A stretch of 64,000 nt of DNA, taken from NCBI RefSeq assembly GCF_001548475.1, contig NZ_LRUJ01000007.1, positions 62,001 through 126,000 on the forward strand, in the 5' to 3' direction. Positions 10,033 through 19,425 of this stretch are shown here, piece by piece. Source of the stretch: Bordetella hinzii LMG 13501. Lineage in GTDB: Bacteria; Pseudomonadota; Gammaproteobacteria; Burkholderiales; Burkholderiaceae_B. Numbering within the stretch: the stretch's first letter is position 1; every line of letters starts with the position of its first letter. A program made the position numbers and the translations under genes. The notes beneath the pieces are model-generated. The model did not search any database. It worked only from the letters and a program-made list of their open reading frames with translations, and had not been told where the DNA came from.

Positions 10033-10408
10033 TTTGGTGCGATTTGGCGCGCGTTGATTGTTGTAGGTTTAATCCGGCGCATCAGGACTGAGATATTGCA
10101 CGGAATAGCGCTGAATATTACCGTGAATCCAGCGATTGTCCCAAGGTTTGAAGCCTTTTTCCTACCGGCGGCCCAGCCGTGGAAATGCGGGTGTTGCGCC
10201 AGTGATAACCATGCCGCGGGCATGTAAAGCGGAAAGTCTGGCCGGATTATTCCGCGTCAATGAGAGCCATTGTTATTTGCTGTGTCTAGTTTTTATTTTT
10301 TGAAGTATTTGCCCGGGCGCAAAAGGCCGCGCTGACATCGTCAGTATCATATGAGACGAGTTCGCCCGGGGGCGGCTTGCTTCCATTCAAGAGGGTGTCA
10401 GATATCCA
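10033..10408. promoter_or_regulatory. 376-bp divergent intergenic region, wlb operon / P-type ATPase
   Basis: No convincing gene lies here. The stretch is visibly richer in A+T than its surroundings and separates the divergent wlbA (minus) and ATPase (plus) genes, so both promoters should be in it. A perfect inverted repeat CATGCC-GCG-GGCATG lies at 10210-10224 and could be a regulator site. I could not assign confident -35/-10 pairs. Confidence 0.5.
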
Positions 10409-13147
10409 ATGACCGACCGCCGCGATGGTTCCGAATCCCAGCCCGCCCTGAACTGGCATAGCCTGCCGCCGCGGGCGGCCGAAGAAGCATTGCAGGCCCG
10501 GCCTGGCGGCCTGACCAGCGCCGAGGCGGCCGCCCGGCTGGCCGAGTTCGGTCCCAATCGCCTGGCCCAGGCGCGCCGGCGCGGCGTCCTGATGCGTTTC
10601 CTGCATCAGTTCCACAACATCCTGCTCTACGTCATGATGGGCGCGGCCGTCGTGACGGCCATGCTGGGCCACTGGATAGACACCTGCGTGCTGTTTGCCG
10701 CCGTGGTCATCAATGCCGTGATCGGATTCGTGCAGGAGGGCAAGGCCGAAAGCGCGCTGGACGCCATCCGCGCCATGCTGTCGCCCCGCGCGGTGGTCGT
10801 GCGCGACGGCCTGCGCCAGGAAATCGACGCGGCCGACCTGGTGCCGGGCGACCAGGTCATCCTGGCATCCGGCGACCGTGTGCCGGCCGACCTGCGGCTG
10901 GTCGAGGTCAAGGAACTACGCCTGGACGAGGCGGCCCTGACCGGGGAGTCGCTGCCGGTGGAAAAACAGCTCGCGCCGGTGGCCGAGGACGCGCCCCTGG
11001 GTGACCGGTACGGCATGGCGTATTCCGGCACGGTGGTGGTCTTCGGCCAGGCCCGGGGCCTGGTGGTGGCCACGGGCATGCAGACCGAGCTGGGACGGAT
11101 CAACCAGCTGCTGGCCGGCATCGACAATATGACTACGCCGCTGTTGCGGCAGGTGGACCATTTCGGGCGGGTGCTGGCCCTGGTCATCCTGGCGATGTCG
11201 GCCTTGCTCTTCGCTGGCGGGGTCTGGTGGCTGGGCCATCCGCCGGCGGAAATGTTCATGATGGTGGTCGCCCTGGCCGCTTCGGCCATTCCCGAGGGCC
11301 TGCCCGCCATCATGACCGTGACGCTGGCCCTGGGCGTGCAGCGCATGGCCCGGCGCAAGGCCATCGTGCGCCGGCTGCCGGCGGTCGAGGCCCTCGGTTC
11401 GGTGACCGTCATCTGTTCGGACAAGACAGGCACGCTGACGCGCAATGAGATGACGGTGCAGCGCGTGGTCTGCGCCGGCCTGGCCGTCGATGTCCAGGGC
11501 GTGGGCTATGCCCCCGAGGGATATTGCGAAGTCGACGCGCGCCGCATCGATCCGGCCGCCTATCCCGCGCTGGCCCTGAGCGTGCGCGCCGGGGTGCTCT
11601 GCAATGATGCGGTCCTGCGCCAGGAGCAGGGGCAGTGGCGCGTGGAGGGGGATCCCACCGAAGGCGCTTTGCTGGTGCTGGGCGAAAAGGCGGGCTTCTC
11701 CGCGCAGGCCGGCCGCCAGGACTGGCCGCGCCTGGACGTGATTCCCTTCGAGTCCGAGCATCGTTTCATGGCGACTTTCCATGAACCCGTGCCCGGCGAG
11801 CCTTGGATCTTCGTCAAGGGCGCGCCCGAGCGGGTGCTGGACATGTGCCGGGCCCAGATGGGGCTGGACGGCGTGGAGCAGCCCCTGGATGTCGATTACT
11901 GGCGCCGCATGGCCACCGACACGGCCGCCAAGGGCCTGCGCCTGCTGGCGCTGGCGTGCAGGCGGGCGCGCCCGGCCGGCGCGCAGCTGGCCTTTGCCGA
12001 CACGGAATCGGATTTCCTGCTGCTGGCCCTGGTGGGCATGATGGATCCGCCGCGCGGCGAGGCCATCGCCGCCGTGGCCGATTGCCACCGCGCCGGCATC
12101 CAGGTCAAGATGATCACCGGCGATCATGCCGAGACCGCCCGCGCCATCGGCGCGCAGCTGGCCATCGGGGTGGGCAAGCCGGTGGTCACCGGCTCGGAGG
12201 TGGCGCTGATGGACGACCGCACGCTGCGCGAGATGGTGTTGGGCGTGGATGTGTTCGCGCGCGCCAGCCCCGAGCACAAGTTGCGGCTGGTGCAGGCCAT
12301 GCAGTCGCGGGGCCAGGTGGTGTCCATGACTGGCGACGGGGTCAACGATGCCCCGGCGCTCAAGCGCGCCGATGTGGGCGTGGCCATGGGCAACAAGGGC
12401 ACGGAGGCCGCCAAGGAGGCCTCCGACGTGGTGCTGGCCGATGACAACTTCGCCACCATCGCCGCCGCCGTGCGCGAGGGGCGCGCCGTCTATGACAATC
12501 TGAAGAAGTTCGTGCTCTTCATGCTGCCCACCAATGGCGGCGAAGCGCTGCTGGTGATCGCGGCCATCCTGTTTCAGCTGACGCTGCCGCTGACCCCGGC
12601 GCAGGTGCTGTGGATCAACCTGGTAACCTCCAGCACCCTGGGCCTGGCCCTGGCCTTCGAGCCGGCCGAACCCGGCATCATGCGCCAGCGGCCGCGCCCG
12701 CCCGGCGACCCCCTGCTGTCGGGATTTTTCGTCTGGCGGGTCTTCTTTGTTTCGGTGCTGATGATGACCGGCGCGCTGGGCCTGTTCCTGTGGGAGCTGA
12801 GCGACGGCGTGGATATCGAGCGGGCGCGCACGATGGCGGTCAATGCCGTGGTCATGGCCGAGATGTTCTATCTCGTCAACAGCCGCCATATCTTTGATTC
12901 GGTGCTCAATCGAGAAGGCCTGTTCGGCAACCGCCATGTCTGGCTGGCCATCGGCGCATGCACGCTCTTGCAGCTGATGTACACCTATGCGCCTTTCATG
13001 CATGCGGTCTTCGGCTCGGCGCCCCTGGGCAGGCGCGAGTGGCTGGACGTCATGGGCGCCGGCCTGCTGGTTTTCCTGGGAGCCGAGCTGGAAAAGGCCG
13101 TGATCCGCCATACCCCTCTGGGCCGGCGCCTGCGCGGTGAAAAATGA
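10409..13147 (+). CDS. P-type cation-transporting ATPase, PMR/SERCA-like
   Basis: An inner-membrane cation pump of 912 aa, the full length of a P2-type ATPase. It has an N-terminal cation ATPase domain (20-90) and an actuator loop with LTGES (177-181). M4 carries PEGLP (295-299). The phosphorylation site is D338 in SDKTGTLTRNEM. The hinge TGDGVNDAPALKRADVGVAMG follows further on, with the C-terminal transport helices after it. In M6 the motif reads NLVTSSTLGLALAFEP (N737, S741), whereas Ca2+ pumps usually have Asp where S741 sits. A simple Ca2+ assignment is therefore doubtful; the ion could be monovalent or Mn/Mg. It precedes the two-component genes on the same strand. Confidence 0.88.
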   Translation: MTDRRDGSESQPALNWHSLPPRAAEEALQARPGGLTSAEAAARLAEFGPNRLAQARRRGVLMRFLHQFHNILLYVMMGAAVVTAMLGHWIDTCVLFAAVVINAVIGFVQEGKAESALDAIRAMLSPRAVVVRDGLRQEIDAADLVPGDQVILASGDRVPADLRLVEVKELRLDEAALTGESLPVEKQLAPVAEDAPLGDRYGMAYSGTVVVFGQARGLVVATGMQTELGRINQLLAGIDNMTTPLLRQVDHFGRVLALVILAMSALLFAGGVWWLGHPPAEMFMMVVALAASAIPEGLPAIMTVTLALGVQRMARRKAIVRRLPAVEALGSVTVICSDKTGTLTRNEMTVQRVVCAGLAVDVQGVGYAPEGYCEVDARRIDPAAYPALALSVRAGVLCNDAVLRQEQGQWRVEGDPTEGALLVLGEKAGFSAQAGRQDWPRLDVIPFESEHRFMATFHEPVPGEPWIFVKGAPERVLDMCRAQMGLDGVEQPLDVDYWRRMATDTAAKGLRLLALACRRARPAGAQLAFADTESDFLLLALVGMMDPPRGEAIAAVADCHRAGIQVKMITGDHAETARAIGAQLAIGVGKPVVTGSEVALMDDRTLREMVLGVDVFARASPEHKLRLVQAMQSRGQVVSMTGDGVNDAPALKRADVGVAMGNKGTEAAKEASDVVLADDNFATIAAAVREGRAVYDNLKKFVLFMLPTNGGEALLVIAAILFQLTLPLTPAQVLWINLVTSSTLGLALAFEPAEPGIMRQRPRPPGDPLLSGFFVWRVFFVSVLMMTGALGLFLWELSDGVDIERARTMAVNAVVMAEMFYLVNSRHIFDSVLNREGLFGNRHVWLAIGACTLLQLMYTYAPFMHAVFGSAPLGRREWLDVMGAGLLVFLGAELEKAVIRHTPLGRRLRGEK

Positions 13148-13212
13148 AGGCCGATTGAAAGACACCGCGGGCTACACTGCGTCCGCGGGAGCCATGAAAA
13201 AAGAGAGGAGAC

Positions 13213-13884
13213 ATGCGCATTTTGCTGGTCGAGGACAATCCTGACCTGGGCGATGCCGTGGAGAGCAAGCTGCGAAATGCCGGCCATAGCGTGCAGTGGG
13301 TGCGCGACGGGCTGGCGGCGGTGCAATGGGGGCGCGCCGAGCCTTGGGACGCACTGGTGCTGGACATCACGCTGCCGGGCAAGGACGGCTATGCCGTGCT
13401 GCGCGAATTGCGCGCCGCCGGACTGGAGGCGCCCGTGCTTGTCATGACGGCGCGCGCCGAAATCGAGGACAAGGTCGATATGCTGGATCTGGGCGCCGAC
13501 GATTATCTGGTCAAGCCTTTCGACCTGCGCGAGCTGGAGGCGCGGCTGCGCGCCCTGATGCGCCGGCCGGGCGGGCAGACGTCCAGCGTGGCGGTCTTTG
13601 GCAACCTGACCCTGGATACGGCCAGCCGGGCCGTGACGCTCGACGGACATCTGCTGGAACTGGGCCGGCGGGAATTCCGCCTGCTGGAGATCCTGCTGGC
13701 CCGCCAGGGCCAGACGGTGGCCAAGGAGCGCCTGATGGCGCAGCTCTTTGACGCCGAGGATGTGTCGCTCAATGCCCTGGAGCTGCTGATCTCGCGTTTG
13801 CGCAAGAAGCTCGCGGGGGCGTGCATCGATATCGTCACCGTGCGTGGCGTCGGTTATCAGGCGCGTCAAGATGAGCCGTCATGA
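13213..13884 (+). CDS. OmpR-family response regulator (TctD/QseB-like)
   Basis: A DNA-binding response regulator of 223 aa. The receiver domain has acidic residues E7-D8, the phospho-acceptor D51 in LVLDITLPGKDG, and the conserved lysine in YLVKPFDLREL. The C-terminal winged helix (about 125-220) includes RREFRLLEILL and ISRLRKKL. A strong Shine-Dalgarno (AGAGGAGAC) precedes the ATG at 13213. The 3' end overlaps the kinase gene by 14 bp, so the pair is co-translated. The likely targets are the binding-protein and ABC genes downstream, by analogy with TctDE and PgtAB systems. Confidence 0.93.
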   Translation: MRILLVEDNPDLGDAVESKLRNAGHSVQWVRDGLAAVQWGRAEPWDALVLDITLPGKDGYAVLRELRAAGLEAPVLVMTARAEIEDKVDMLDLGADDYLVKPFDLRELEARLRALMRRPGGQTSSVAVFGNLTLDTASRAVTLDGHLLELGRREFRLLEILLARQGQTVAKERLMAQLFDAEDVSLNALELLISRLRKKLAGACIDIVTVRGVGYQARQDEPS

Positions 13885-16354
13885 CGGATTCTCGATCCGC
13901 CGGCGGGTCTTCATGCTGGCCCTGCTCTCGCTGGCCTGCGCCTCGGTGGCGCTGTTCTTCTTCCTGCGTGCCTATGGGCACCGCGCGGCCGAGCAGGCGT
14001 TCGACCGCCTGCTGGCCGCCGCGGCCCTGACCATCGCCGGCTCGGTGCAGATCGACGACAGCGGCGTGACGGTCGAGCCGCCGTTTTCGTCGCTGGCCAT
14101 GCTGCCCGGCAGCGAGCGGGTGTTCTACCAGGTGCTCAATGGCACCGGCCGGGCCATCACGGGCTATGCCGACCTGGCGCCCACGTTGCCGCTGGCGGAT
14201 TCGGCCGTGCCGCGCTTTGCTTACGAACGCTACCACGATGAAGCGATACGGGTGGCCACGGTGGGCCGGCTGGTCTCGGCCAGCCAGCATGCGGGCTGGG
14301 TGACCGTGCGCGTGGCAGAGACCCTGGGCTCGCGCCAGGCCCTGGCCGCCGAGATTCTCAACCGCAGCCTGTGGCCGCTCCTGATCGTGGTGGGGGTGGC
14401 CCTGGCCTTGCTGTGGTTCGGCATTCAGCGCGCGTTCGCGCCGCTGGCCGTGGTCGAGCGCGAACTGCGCCATCGCGAGCCGGACGACCTGGCGCCGTTG
14501 CGCGCGCCCGTGCCACGTGAAGTCCGGCGCCTGTCCGGGGCCTTGGATGCCTTCATGCAGCGCCTGTCGGCCATGATGGACAGCCTCAATACGCTGGTGG
14601 CGGATGCCGCCCACCAGGTGCGCACGCCGCTGGCCTCGCTGCGGGCGCAGGCCGAGGTGGCGCTGGAAGAGAAGGATCCGGAGCGCTTGCGCGAGCGCGT
14701 GGCGCGCATCCACCAGAATGCGACACAGGCCAGCCAGCTGATCAACCAACTGTTGATGGACGCCACCATCGCGCACCGCCTGGGGCGCGGCGAGCGCGTG
14801 GCCGTGGGCGTGGCCGAGACGGTCAACGAGACGCGCAGGCGCATCGGCCCGCTGGACGCGCAGCGCCTGCGCATCACTATCGCGCCGCAGCTGCGGCGCG
14901 CGCGCGTGATGGGCGACCGGGTGGCCTTGCGCGAGATGCTGCGCAACCTCGTGGACAATGCCTTGCGCCACGCGCCCGATTCATTGGTGGAGATACAGGT
15001 CACGCCCGTGGCCGGCTATCGCCTGGCCCTGACGGTATCGGACCGTGGGCCTGGCATTCCAGCGGCCGACAGGGAGCGCGTGCAGCAGCGCTTCGAGCGC
15101 GGCGCCAGCGACCAGCCCGGCTCGGGCCTGGGCCTGGCCATCGTGCGCTCGGTGGCGCAGGCCCATGGGGGCTCGCTGTGGCTGCAGGACAGGCCGGGCG
15201 GCGGCCTGCTGGCGCGCGTCGTGCTGCCGATGGCGCAAGGGCGCGCGCGCCTGGCCGCGGCCCTGCTGGCCGCTTGCTGTCTCTTGCCTGGCCTGTGGCC
15301 GGCGCCGGCCGAGGCGGCCAAAGTCGTCCAGGAAAGCCGCTACCCGGCGCCGCGCCCTTCGAGTCGCGTGCTGACCGTGGCCGGACCCACCGACACGCCG
15401 GTCATCGCGCCCCTGATCGCCGGCTTCCAATCGGAGCGCCCCGATGTGACCGTGGTGTACCGCGAAATGAACAGCCGCGAACTCTACGAGGAGGCCGTGG
15501 CCGGCCGGCTCAAGGACGTCGATGTGCTGATCAGTTCGGCGCCGGATCTGCAGATACGGCTGGCCAATGACGGCTATGCGCTCAGCCATGCCTCGCCCTA
15601 TGCGCGCAGCCTGCCGTCCTGGGCGGTCTGGCGCGATGAGGTCTATGGCTTCACCTTCGAGCCCGCGGTCATCGTCTACAACCCGCGCCGGTTTACCGAA
15701 GAGACCGCGCCGCACTCGCGCCAGGCGCTGTTGCGCCTCCTGGAGCGGGAGGGCGCCAGCCTGCGCGGCCGGGTGGGCACCTACGACATCGCCGCCAGCA
15801 ATGTGGGCTATGTGCTGGCGGAACAGGATGAGCTGGTGTCGTCCAATTTCTGGGGCCTGGCCAACGCGCTCGGTCAGGTCGGCGTGCGCCTGGCGACCAC
15901 CAGCGGCGAGCTGCTCGACGCCATCGAGCGTGGCGAACTGGACCTGGGCTACAACCTGCTGGGTTCCTATGCGCTGGCGCGCCAGGCCGCGGGCGACGCC
16001 ATCGGCGTGGTCTTGCCCCAGGACTACATGCTGGTGCTGGCGCGCTCGGTGCTCATCGCCCGCCGCGCGCCCAATCCGGACCTGGGGCGCGCCATGGTGG
16101 ATTGGCTGTTGTCGCCGGCGGGACAGCAGGTGGCCGCCAACCATGCGGCGCTGGGAGCGCTGGTGCAGGGCACGCCCGGCCCCTGGACGGCCGATGCGCT
16201 GCAGGCGCGGGCGCGCGGCATCGTGCAGCCCATCGTGCTCAGCCCGGCGCTGCTGGTCGGGCTGGACCAGCAGCGGCAATCCCGCTTCGTGCAGAACTGG
16301 ATGCGGCTGGTGACGGATACGCCGGATGTGCCGGGCAGGGCCAATCGGCCCTAG
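13871..16354 (+). CDS. Sensor histidine kinase fused to a C-terminal periplasmic solute-binding-protein domain
   Basis: One uninterrupted frame of 827 aa from the ATG at 13871. A GTG at 13844 is an alternative start that overlaps the regulator more. Residues 1-450 form a TctE/QseC-type kinase: TM1 about 13-32, a periplasmic loop, TM2 about 167-184, the phospho-acceptor H248 in DAAHQVRTPLASL, then NLVDNALRHAP, DRGPGIP and GSGLGLAIV. At M454 the frame runs into a signal-peptide-like segment (RARLAAALLAACCLL, ending APAEA) and then a complete binding-protein domain (about 483-827). That domain is clearly paralogous to the next gene: LPSWAVWRDEVYGFTFEPAV against LPAWAVWKDSAYGTTYEPAV, and LGYNLLGSYA against VGYNILGSYA. 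The hydrophobic segment would pass this domain to the periplasm. No good ribosome site precedes M454. Confidence 0.88.
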   Translation: MSRHDGFSIRRRVFMLALLSLACASVALFFFLRAYGHRAAEQAFDRLLAAAALTIAGSVQIDDSGVTVEPPFSSLAMLPGSERVFYQVLNGTGRAITGYADLAPTLPLADSAVPRFAYERYHDEAIRVATVGRLVSASQHAGWVTVRVAETLGSRQALAAEILNRSLWPLLIVVGVALALLWFGIQRAFAPLAVVERELRHREPDDLAPLRAPVPREVRRLSGALDAFMQRLSAMMDSLNTLVADAAHQVRTPLASLRAQAEVALEEKDPERLRERVARIHQNATQASQLINQLLMDATIAHRLGRGERVAVGVAETVNETRRRIGPLDAQRLRITIAPQLRRARVMGDRVALREMLRNLVDNALRHAPDSLVEIQVTPVAGYRLALTVSDRGPGIPAADRERVQQRFERGASDQPGSGLGLAIVRSVAQAHGGSLWLQDRPGGGLLARVVLPMAQGRARLAAALLAACCLLPGLWPAPAEAAKVVQESRYPAPRPSSRVLTVAGPTDTPVIAPLIAGFQSERPDVTVVYREMNSRELYEEAVAGRLKDVDVLISSAPDLQIRLANDGYALSHASPYARSLPSWAVWRDEVYGFTFEPAVIVYNPRRFTEETAPHSRQALLRLLEREGASLRGRVGTYDIAASNVGYVLAEQDELVSSNFWGLANALGQVGVRLATTSGELLDAIERGELDLGYNLLGSYALARQAAGDAIGVVLPQDYMLVLARSVLIARRAPNPDLGRAMVDWLLSPAGQQVAANHAALGALVQGTPGPWTADALQARARGIVQPIVLSPALLVGLDQQRQSRFVQNWMRLVTDTPDVPGRANRP

Positions 16355-16470
16355 GGGTTTTCCCGATGCGGAGGCGGGCGCGATGACAGGACGCCGACAG
16401 ACTGCGAAACCTAAGATGCGCCCAGGCTGGTCCTAGAACCAGTTTCATCATTCCAATGGAGAAGACAGCC

Positions 16471-17565
16471 ATGTTCGCCAAATCCTGCCTGGCCGCCACG
16501 CTGGCGGCCGCCTTCACGTTCGCCGCCGGCAGCGCCGGCGCCCAGGTGCCCGACGGCTATCCGGCCGATTACCAGAAGATCGTCGACGGCGCCAAGAAGG
16601 AAGGCAAGGTCGTGATTTATTCGACCACCGACACCAAGGCCGCCGCGCCCATCATCGCGGGCTTCGAGGCCGCCTTCCCGGGTGTGAAGGTCGAGTACAA
16701 CGACATGAACAGCACCGAGCTGTACAACCGCTACATCAGCGAGCAGGCCTCGGGCAGCACCAGCGGCGACGTGGTCTGGAGCTCGTCCATGGACTCGGCG
16801 CTCAAACTGGCCACGGACTACGCCCTGCAATACCGTTCGGCCGAGGCGGGCAAGCTGCCGGCCTGGGCGGTGTGGAAGGACTCGGCCTATGGCACCACCT
16901 ATGAGCCGGCTGTCTTCATCTACAACAAGCGCCTGATCCCGCAGAACGAAGTGCCGACCACGCACACCGCGCTGGCCAAGCTGGTCGCCAGCCAGCCGGA
17001 CAAGTTCAAGAACAAGGTGACGACCTACGACATCGAAAAGTCGGCCGTGGGTTTCATGCTGGCCGTGCAGGACAAGGCCAATGATGCGCATTACTTCGAC
17101 ACCTTGCGCGACACGGCCAAGGGCGGACTGATCGTGCAGTCCTCGACCGGCACGATGATGGAGCGCGTGTCCTCGGGCGAAAACCTGGTGGGCTACAACA
17201 TTCTTGGTTCCTACGCCGAGGCGCGCGCCAAGAACGATCCTTCGCTGGGCATCGTCTACCCGACCGACTACGCGCTGGTGCTCTCGCGCGTGGCCTTCAT
17301 CAGCAAGAAATCCAAGAACAAGAACGCCGCCAAGCTGTGGATGGACTACCTGCTGTCCAAGAAGGGCCAGGACATCGTGGCCAACCGCGCCGACATGGCC
17401 TCGATCCGCGATGACATCGAAGGCGACAACGACGTCGACGGCATGACCAAGAAGCTGGGCACGGCGCTCAAGCCCATCCCCGTCAACGAAACCCTGCTCG
17501 AGTACCTCGAGCAGAACAAGCGCCTCGAGTTCATCAAGCAGTGGCGCGCTGCCGCGGGCAAGTAA
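16471..17565 (+). CDS. ABC transporter periplasmic binding protein (Fe3+/AfuA/PgtC-like)
   Basis: A periplasmic ligand-binding protein of 364 aa that feeds the permease and ATPase downstream. The ATG at 16471 is chosen over one at 16456 because GGAG is well placed and a clean signal peptide follows (residues 1-24, cut at SAGA|QVPD). The mature protein has the class II binding fold signature VVIYSTTDTKAAAPIIAGF, then DMNSTELYNRY, YEPAVFIYNKR and GYNILGSYAE. I do not see the adjacent tyrosine pair of classical ferric-binding FbpA proteins, so the ligand could be a phosphorylated sugar or organic phosphate, as for AfuA and PgtC, and not free iron. It lies directly after the kinase fusion that carries its paralogue. 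Confidence 0.85.
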   Translation: MFAKSCLAATLAAAFTFAAGSAGAQVPDGYPADYQKIVDGAKKEGKVVIYSTTDTKAAAPIIAGFEAAFPGVKVEYNDMNSTELYNRYISEQASGSTSGDVVWSSSMDSALKLATDYALQYRSAEAGKLPAWAVWKDSAYGTTYEPAVFIYNKRLIPQNEVPTTHTALAKLVASQPDKFKNKVTTYDIEKSAVGFMLAVQDKANDAHYFDTLRDTAKGGLIVQSSTGTMMERVSSGENLVGYNILGSYAEARAKNDPSLGIVYPTDYALVLSRVAFISKKSKNKNAAKLWMDYLLSKKGQDIVANRADMASIRDDIEGDNDVDGMTKKLGTALKPIPVNETLLEYLEQNKRLEFIKQWRAAAGK

Positions 17566-17576
17566 GTCCGCGCGGC

Positions 17577-17602
17577 GGGGACGGGCGCGCGCGCCCGTCC
17601 CC
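17577..17602. promoter_or_regulatory. 26-bp perfect palindrome between binding protein and permease genes
   Basis: The two 13-bp arms (GGGGACGGGCGCG and its exact complement) form a very stable stem 11 bp after the binding-protein stop. There is no T-run. Such stems after binding-protein genes commonly protect the upstream mRNA or partly block read-through, giving more binding protein than permease. Confidence 0.6.
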
Positions 17603-17655
17603 GGGCCTGTAGCGCGCGGGCTCGGGCCATCCCTCTCCAGAAGACAGGATTTTCC

Positions 17656-19425
17656 ATGCAGTCATTGCTCAGAAAATGGCAATCCCTGCCGCGCGGCGTC
17701 GTCGTGCTGCTTACGGCATTGGCGATCTATGTGCCGTTGTCGTTCATCATCGTCCAGAGTTTCCTGTCGGCGCCGTTCTTCGCGCCCAGCAAGCATTTCA
17801 GCCTGGACGCCTTTCACTTCATCTTTGATGATCCGGATTTCTACAAGGCCCTCAGGAGCGGGTTCATCCTCGCCTTCGGCCTGGCGGCCATCGCCATTCC
17901 GCTGGGCGGGATGCTGGCCTTTCTCATGATACGCACGGACCTGCCGGGACGCCGCTGGATCGAGCCGCTCATCCTGGTGCCGGTGTTCGTCTCGCCCATG
18001 GTGCTGGGCTTCGGCTATGTGGTGGCCGCCGGGCCGGTGGGCTTTTTCTCGATGTGGGCGCAGCAGCTCCTGGGCTTCATCCCCTGGAACATCTATTCGC
18101 TCACCAGCATCGTCATCATCGCCGGGCTGACGCACGTGCCGCATGCCTATCTCTACATCTCGTCGGCCTTGCGCAGCATGGGCTCGGACGTGGAGGAAGC
18201 GGCCCGCGTGGCCGGCGCCTCGCCGCTGCGCGTGATGATGTCGGTGAGCCTGCCGATGGTGCGTCCGGCCATGCTGTACGCGACGGTGCTGCTCTTCTTC
18301 CTCGGGCTGGAGGTCTTTGGCCTGGTCCTGGTGCTGGGCGACCCCGAGGGCAACCTGGTGCTGGCGACCTATCTGTACAAGCTCACCAACAAGCTGGGCA
18401 TTCCCTCGTACCACCTGATGGCCGCCGTCGCCGTGGTGCTGATCGCCATGACCATTCCCCTGGTGATGCTGCAGCGCCGCCTGATGCGCACGGCCAACCG
18501 CTTCGTCACCATGAAGGGCAAGGCCTCGCGCGCGCGTCCCCTGCCGCTGGGCCGCTGGCGCTGGGTGGCCGGAGGCGTCGTGGCCTTCTGGCTGCTGGTG
18601 ACTATCGTCGTGCCCCTGATCGGCGTGCTGCTGCGGGCCTTTGTCTCCAACTGGGGCATGGGCGTGTCGCTGTTCGATGTGTTGTCGCTGGACGCCTTCC
18701 GCACGGTGTTCTCGCAGACCAACCTGATCCGCGCCATCATCAACTCGGTTGCCATCGGGGTGTTCGGCGGCGCGCTGGCGGTGTTCTGCTATCTGTTCAT
18801 CGGCCTGGCCATGCATCGCAAGCCGGATAATGTCACCCGCTTCCTGGACTACAGCGTGCTGGTGCCGCGCGCGGTGCCCGGACTGCTGGCGGGCCTGGCC
18901 TTTCTGTGGGTCTTTCTCTTCGTGCCGATGTGGCTGGACAACTCGCTCGAAGACGGATGGCTGTCGGCCCTGCCCTTCGCCGAATGGTTGCGCGAGAACG
19001 TCGTCGAGTGGCTGCGCGCCTTGCGCAGCACCATTTTCAGCGTGTGGCTGGCCTACACCGTGGTCTGGATGGCCTATGGCCTGCGTCTGATTTCCTCCAC
19101 TTTGCTGCAGGTCGGGCCCGAGCTGGAAGAGGCCGCGCGCAGCACCGGCGCATCGCGCGCGCAGGTCACCCGGCATGTGACCGTGCCGCTGGCGAAGTAT
19201 GGCCTGATCGGCTCCTGGCTGCTGATGTTCCTGATCTTCGAGCGCGAGTACTCGACCGGCGTCTATCTGCTGTCGCCCGGCACCGAGACCATCGGTTCCA
19301 TGCTGGTGTCGCTGTGGGCCTCGGGCGCCATCGACATCGTGGCCGCGCTTTCCTTCATCAATATCGTCCTGGTCGTGGTCGGCCTGGGCATCGCTCTGCG
19401 TTTCGGAGTCAAACTTCATGATTGA
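17656..19425 (+). CDS. Fused two-domain ABC permease (FbpB/AfuB type)
   Basis: An inner-membrane permease of 589 aa in which both transport halves are on one chain, so it would work with an ATPase dimer. Each half carries an EAA loop: EEAARVAGASPLRVMMSVSLP in the first half and EEAARSTGASRAQVTRHVTVP in the second. About 12 hydrophobic helices are visible. The arrangement is known for ferric (FbpB) and hexose-phosphate (AfuB) permeases. The 3' end overlaps the ATPase gene by 8 bp, which implies coupled translation. Confidence 0.9.
   Translation: MQSLLRKWQSLPRGVVVLLTALAIYVPLSFIIVQSFLSAPFFAPSKHFSLDAFHFIFDDPDFYKALRSGFILAFGLAAIAIPLGGMLAFLMIRTDLPGRRWIEPLILVPVFVSPMVLGFGYVVAAGPVGFFSMWAQQLLGFIPWNIYSLTSIVIIAGLTHVPHAYLYISSALRSMGSDVEEAARVAGASPLRVMMSVSLPMVRPAMLYATVLLFFLGLEVFGLVLVLGDPEGNLVLATYLYKLTNKLGIPSYHLMAAVAVVLIAMTIPLVMLQRRLMRTANRFVTMKGKASRARPLPLGRWRWVAGGVVAFWLLVTIVVPLIGVLLRAFVSNWGMGVSLFDVLSLDAFRTVFSQTNLIRAIINSVAIGVFGGALAVFCYLFIGLAMHRKPDNVTRFLDYSVLVPRAVPGLLAGLAFLWVFLFVPMWLDNSLEDGWLSALPFAEWLRENVVEWLRALRSTIFSVWLAYTVVWMAYGLRLISSTLLQVGPELEEAARSTGASRAQVTRHVTVPLAKYGLIGSWLLMFLIFEREYSTGVYLLSPGTETIGSMLVSLWASGAIDIVAALSFINIVLVVVGLGIALRFGVKLHD

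Noticed and set aside
10916-13165. Long minus-strand frame opposite the P-type ATPase
   Set aside because: Same antisense artefact: the plus strand encodes all ATPase motifs in order, and the minus product has no recognisable fold or start site.
13155-13178. Promoter TTGAAA / TACACT ahead of the response regulator
   Set aside because: The spacer is only 12 bp, too short for a sigma-70 promoter.
15230-16354. Independent binding-protein gene starting at the internal ATG 15230
   Set aside because: The ATG is in the kinase frame with no stop between, and lacks a ribosome site. It is kept as an alternative reading of the fusion, not as a separate gene.
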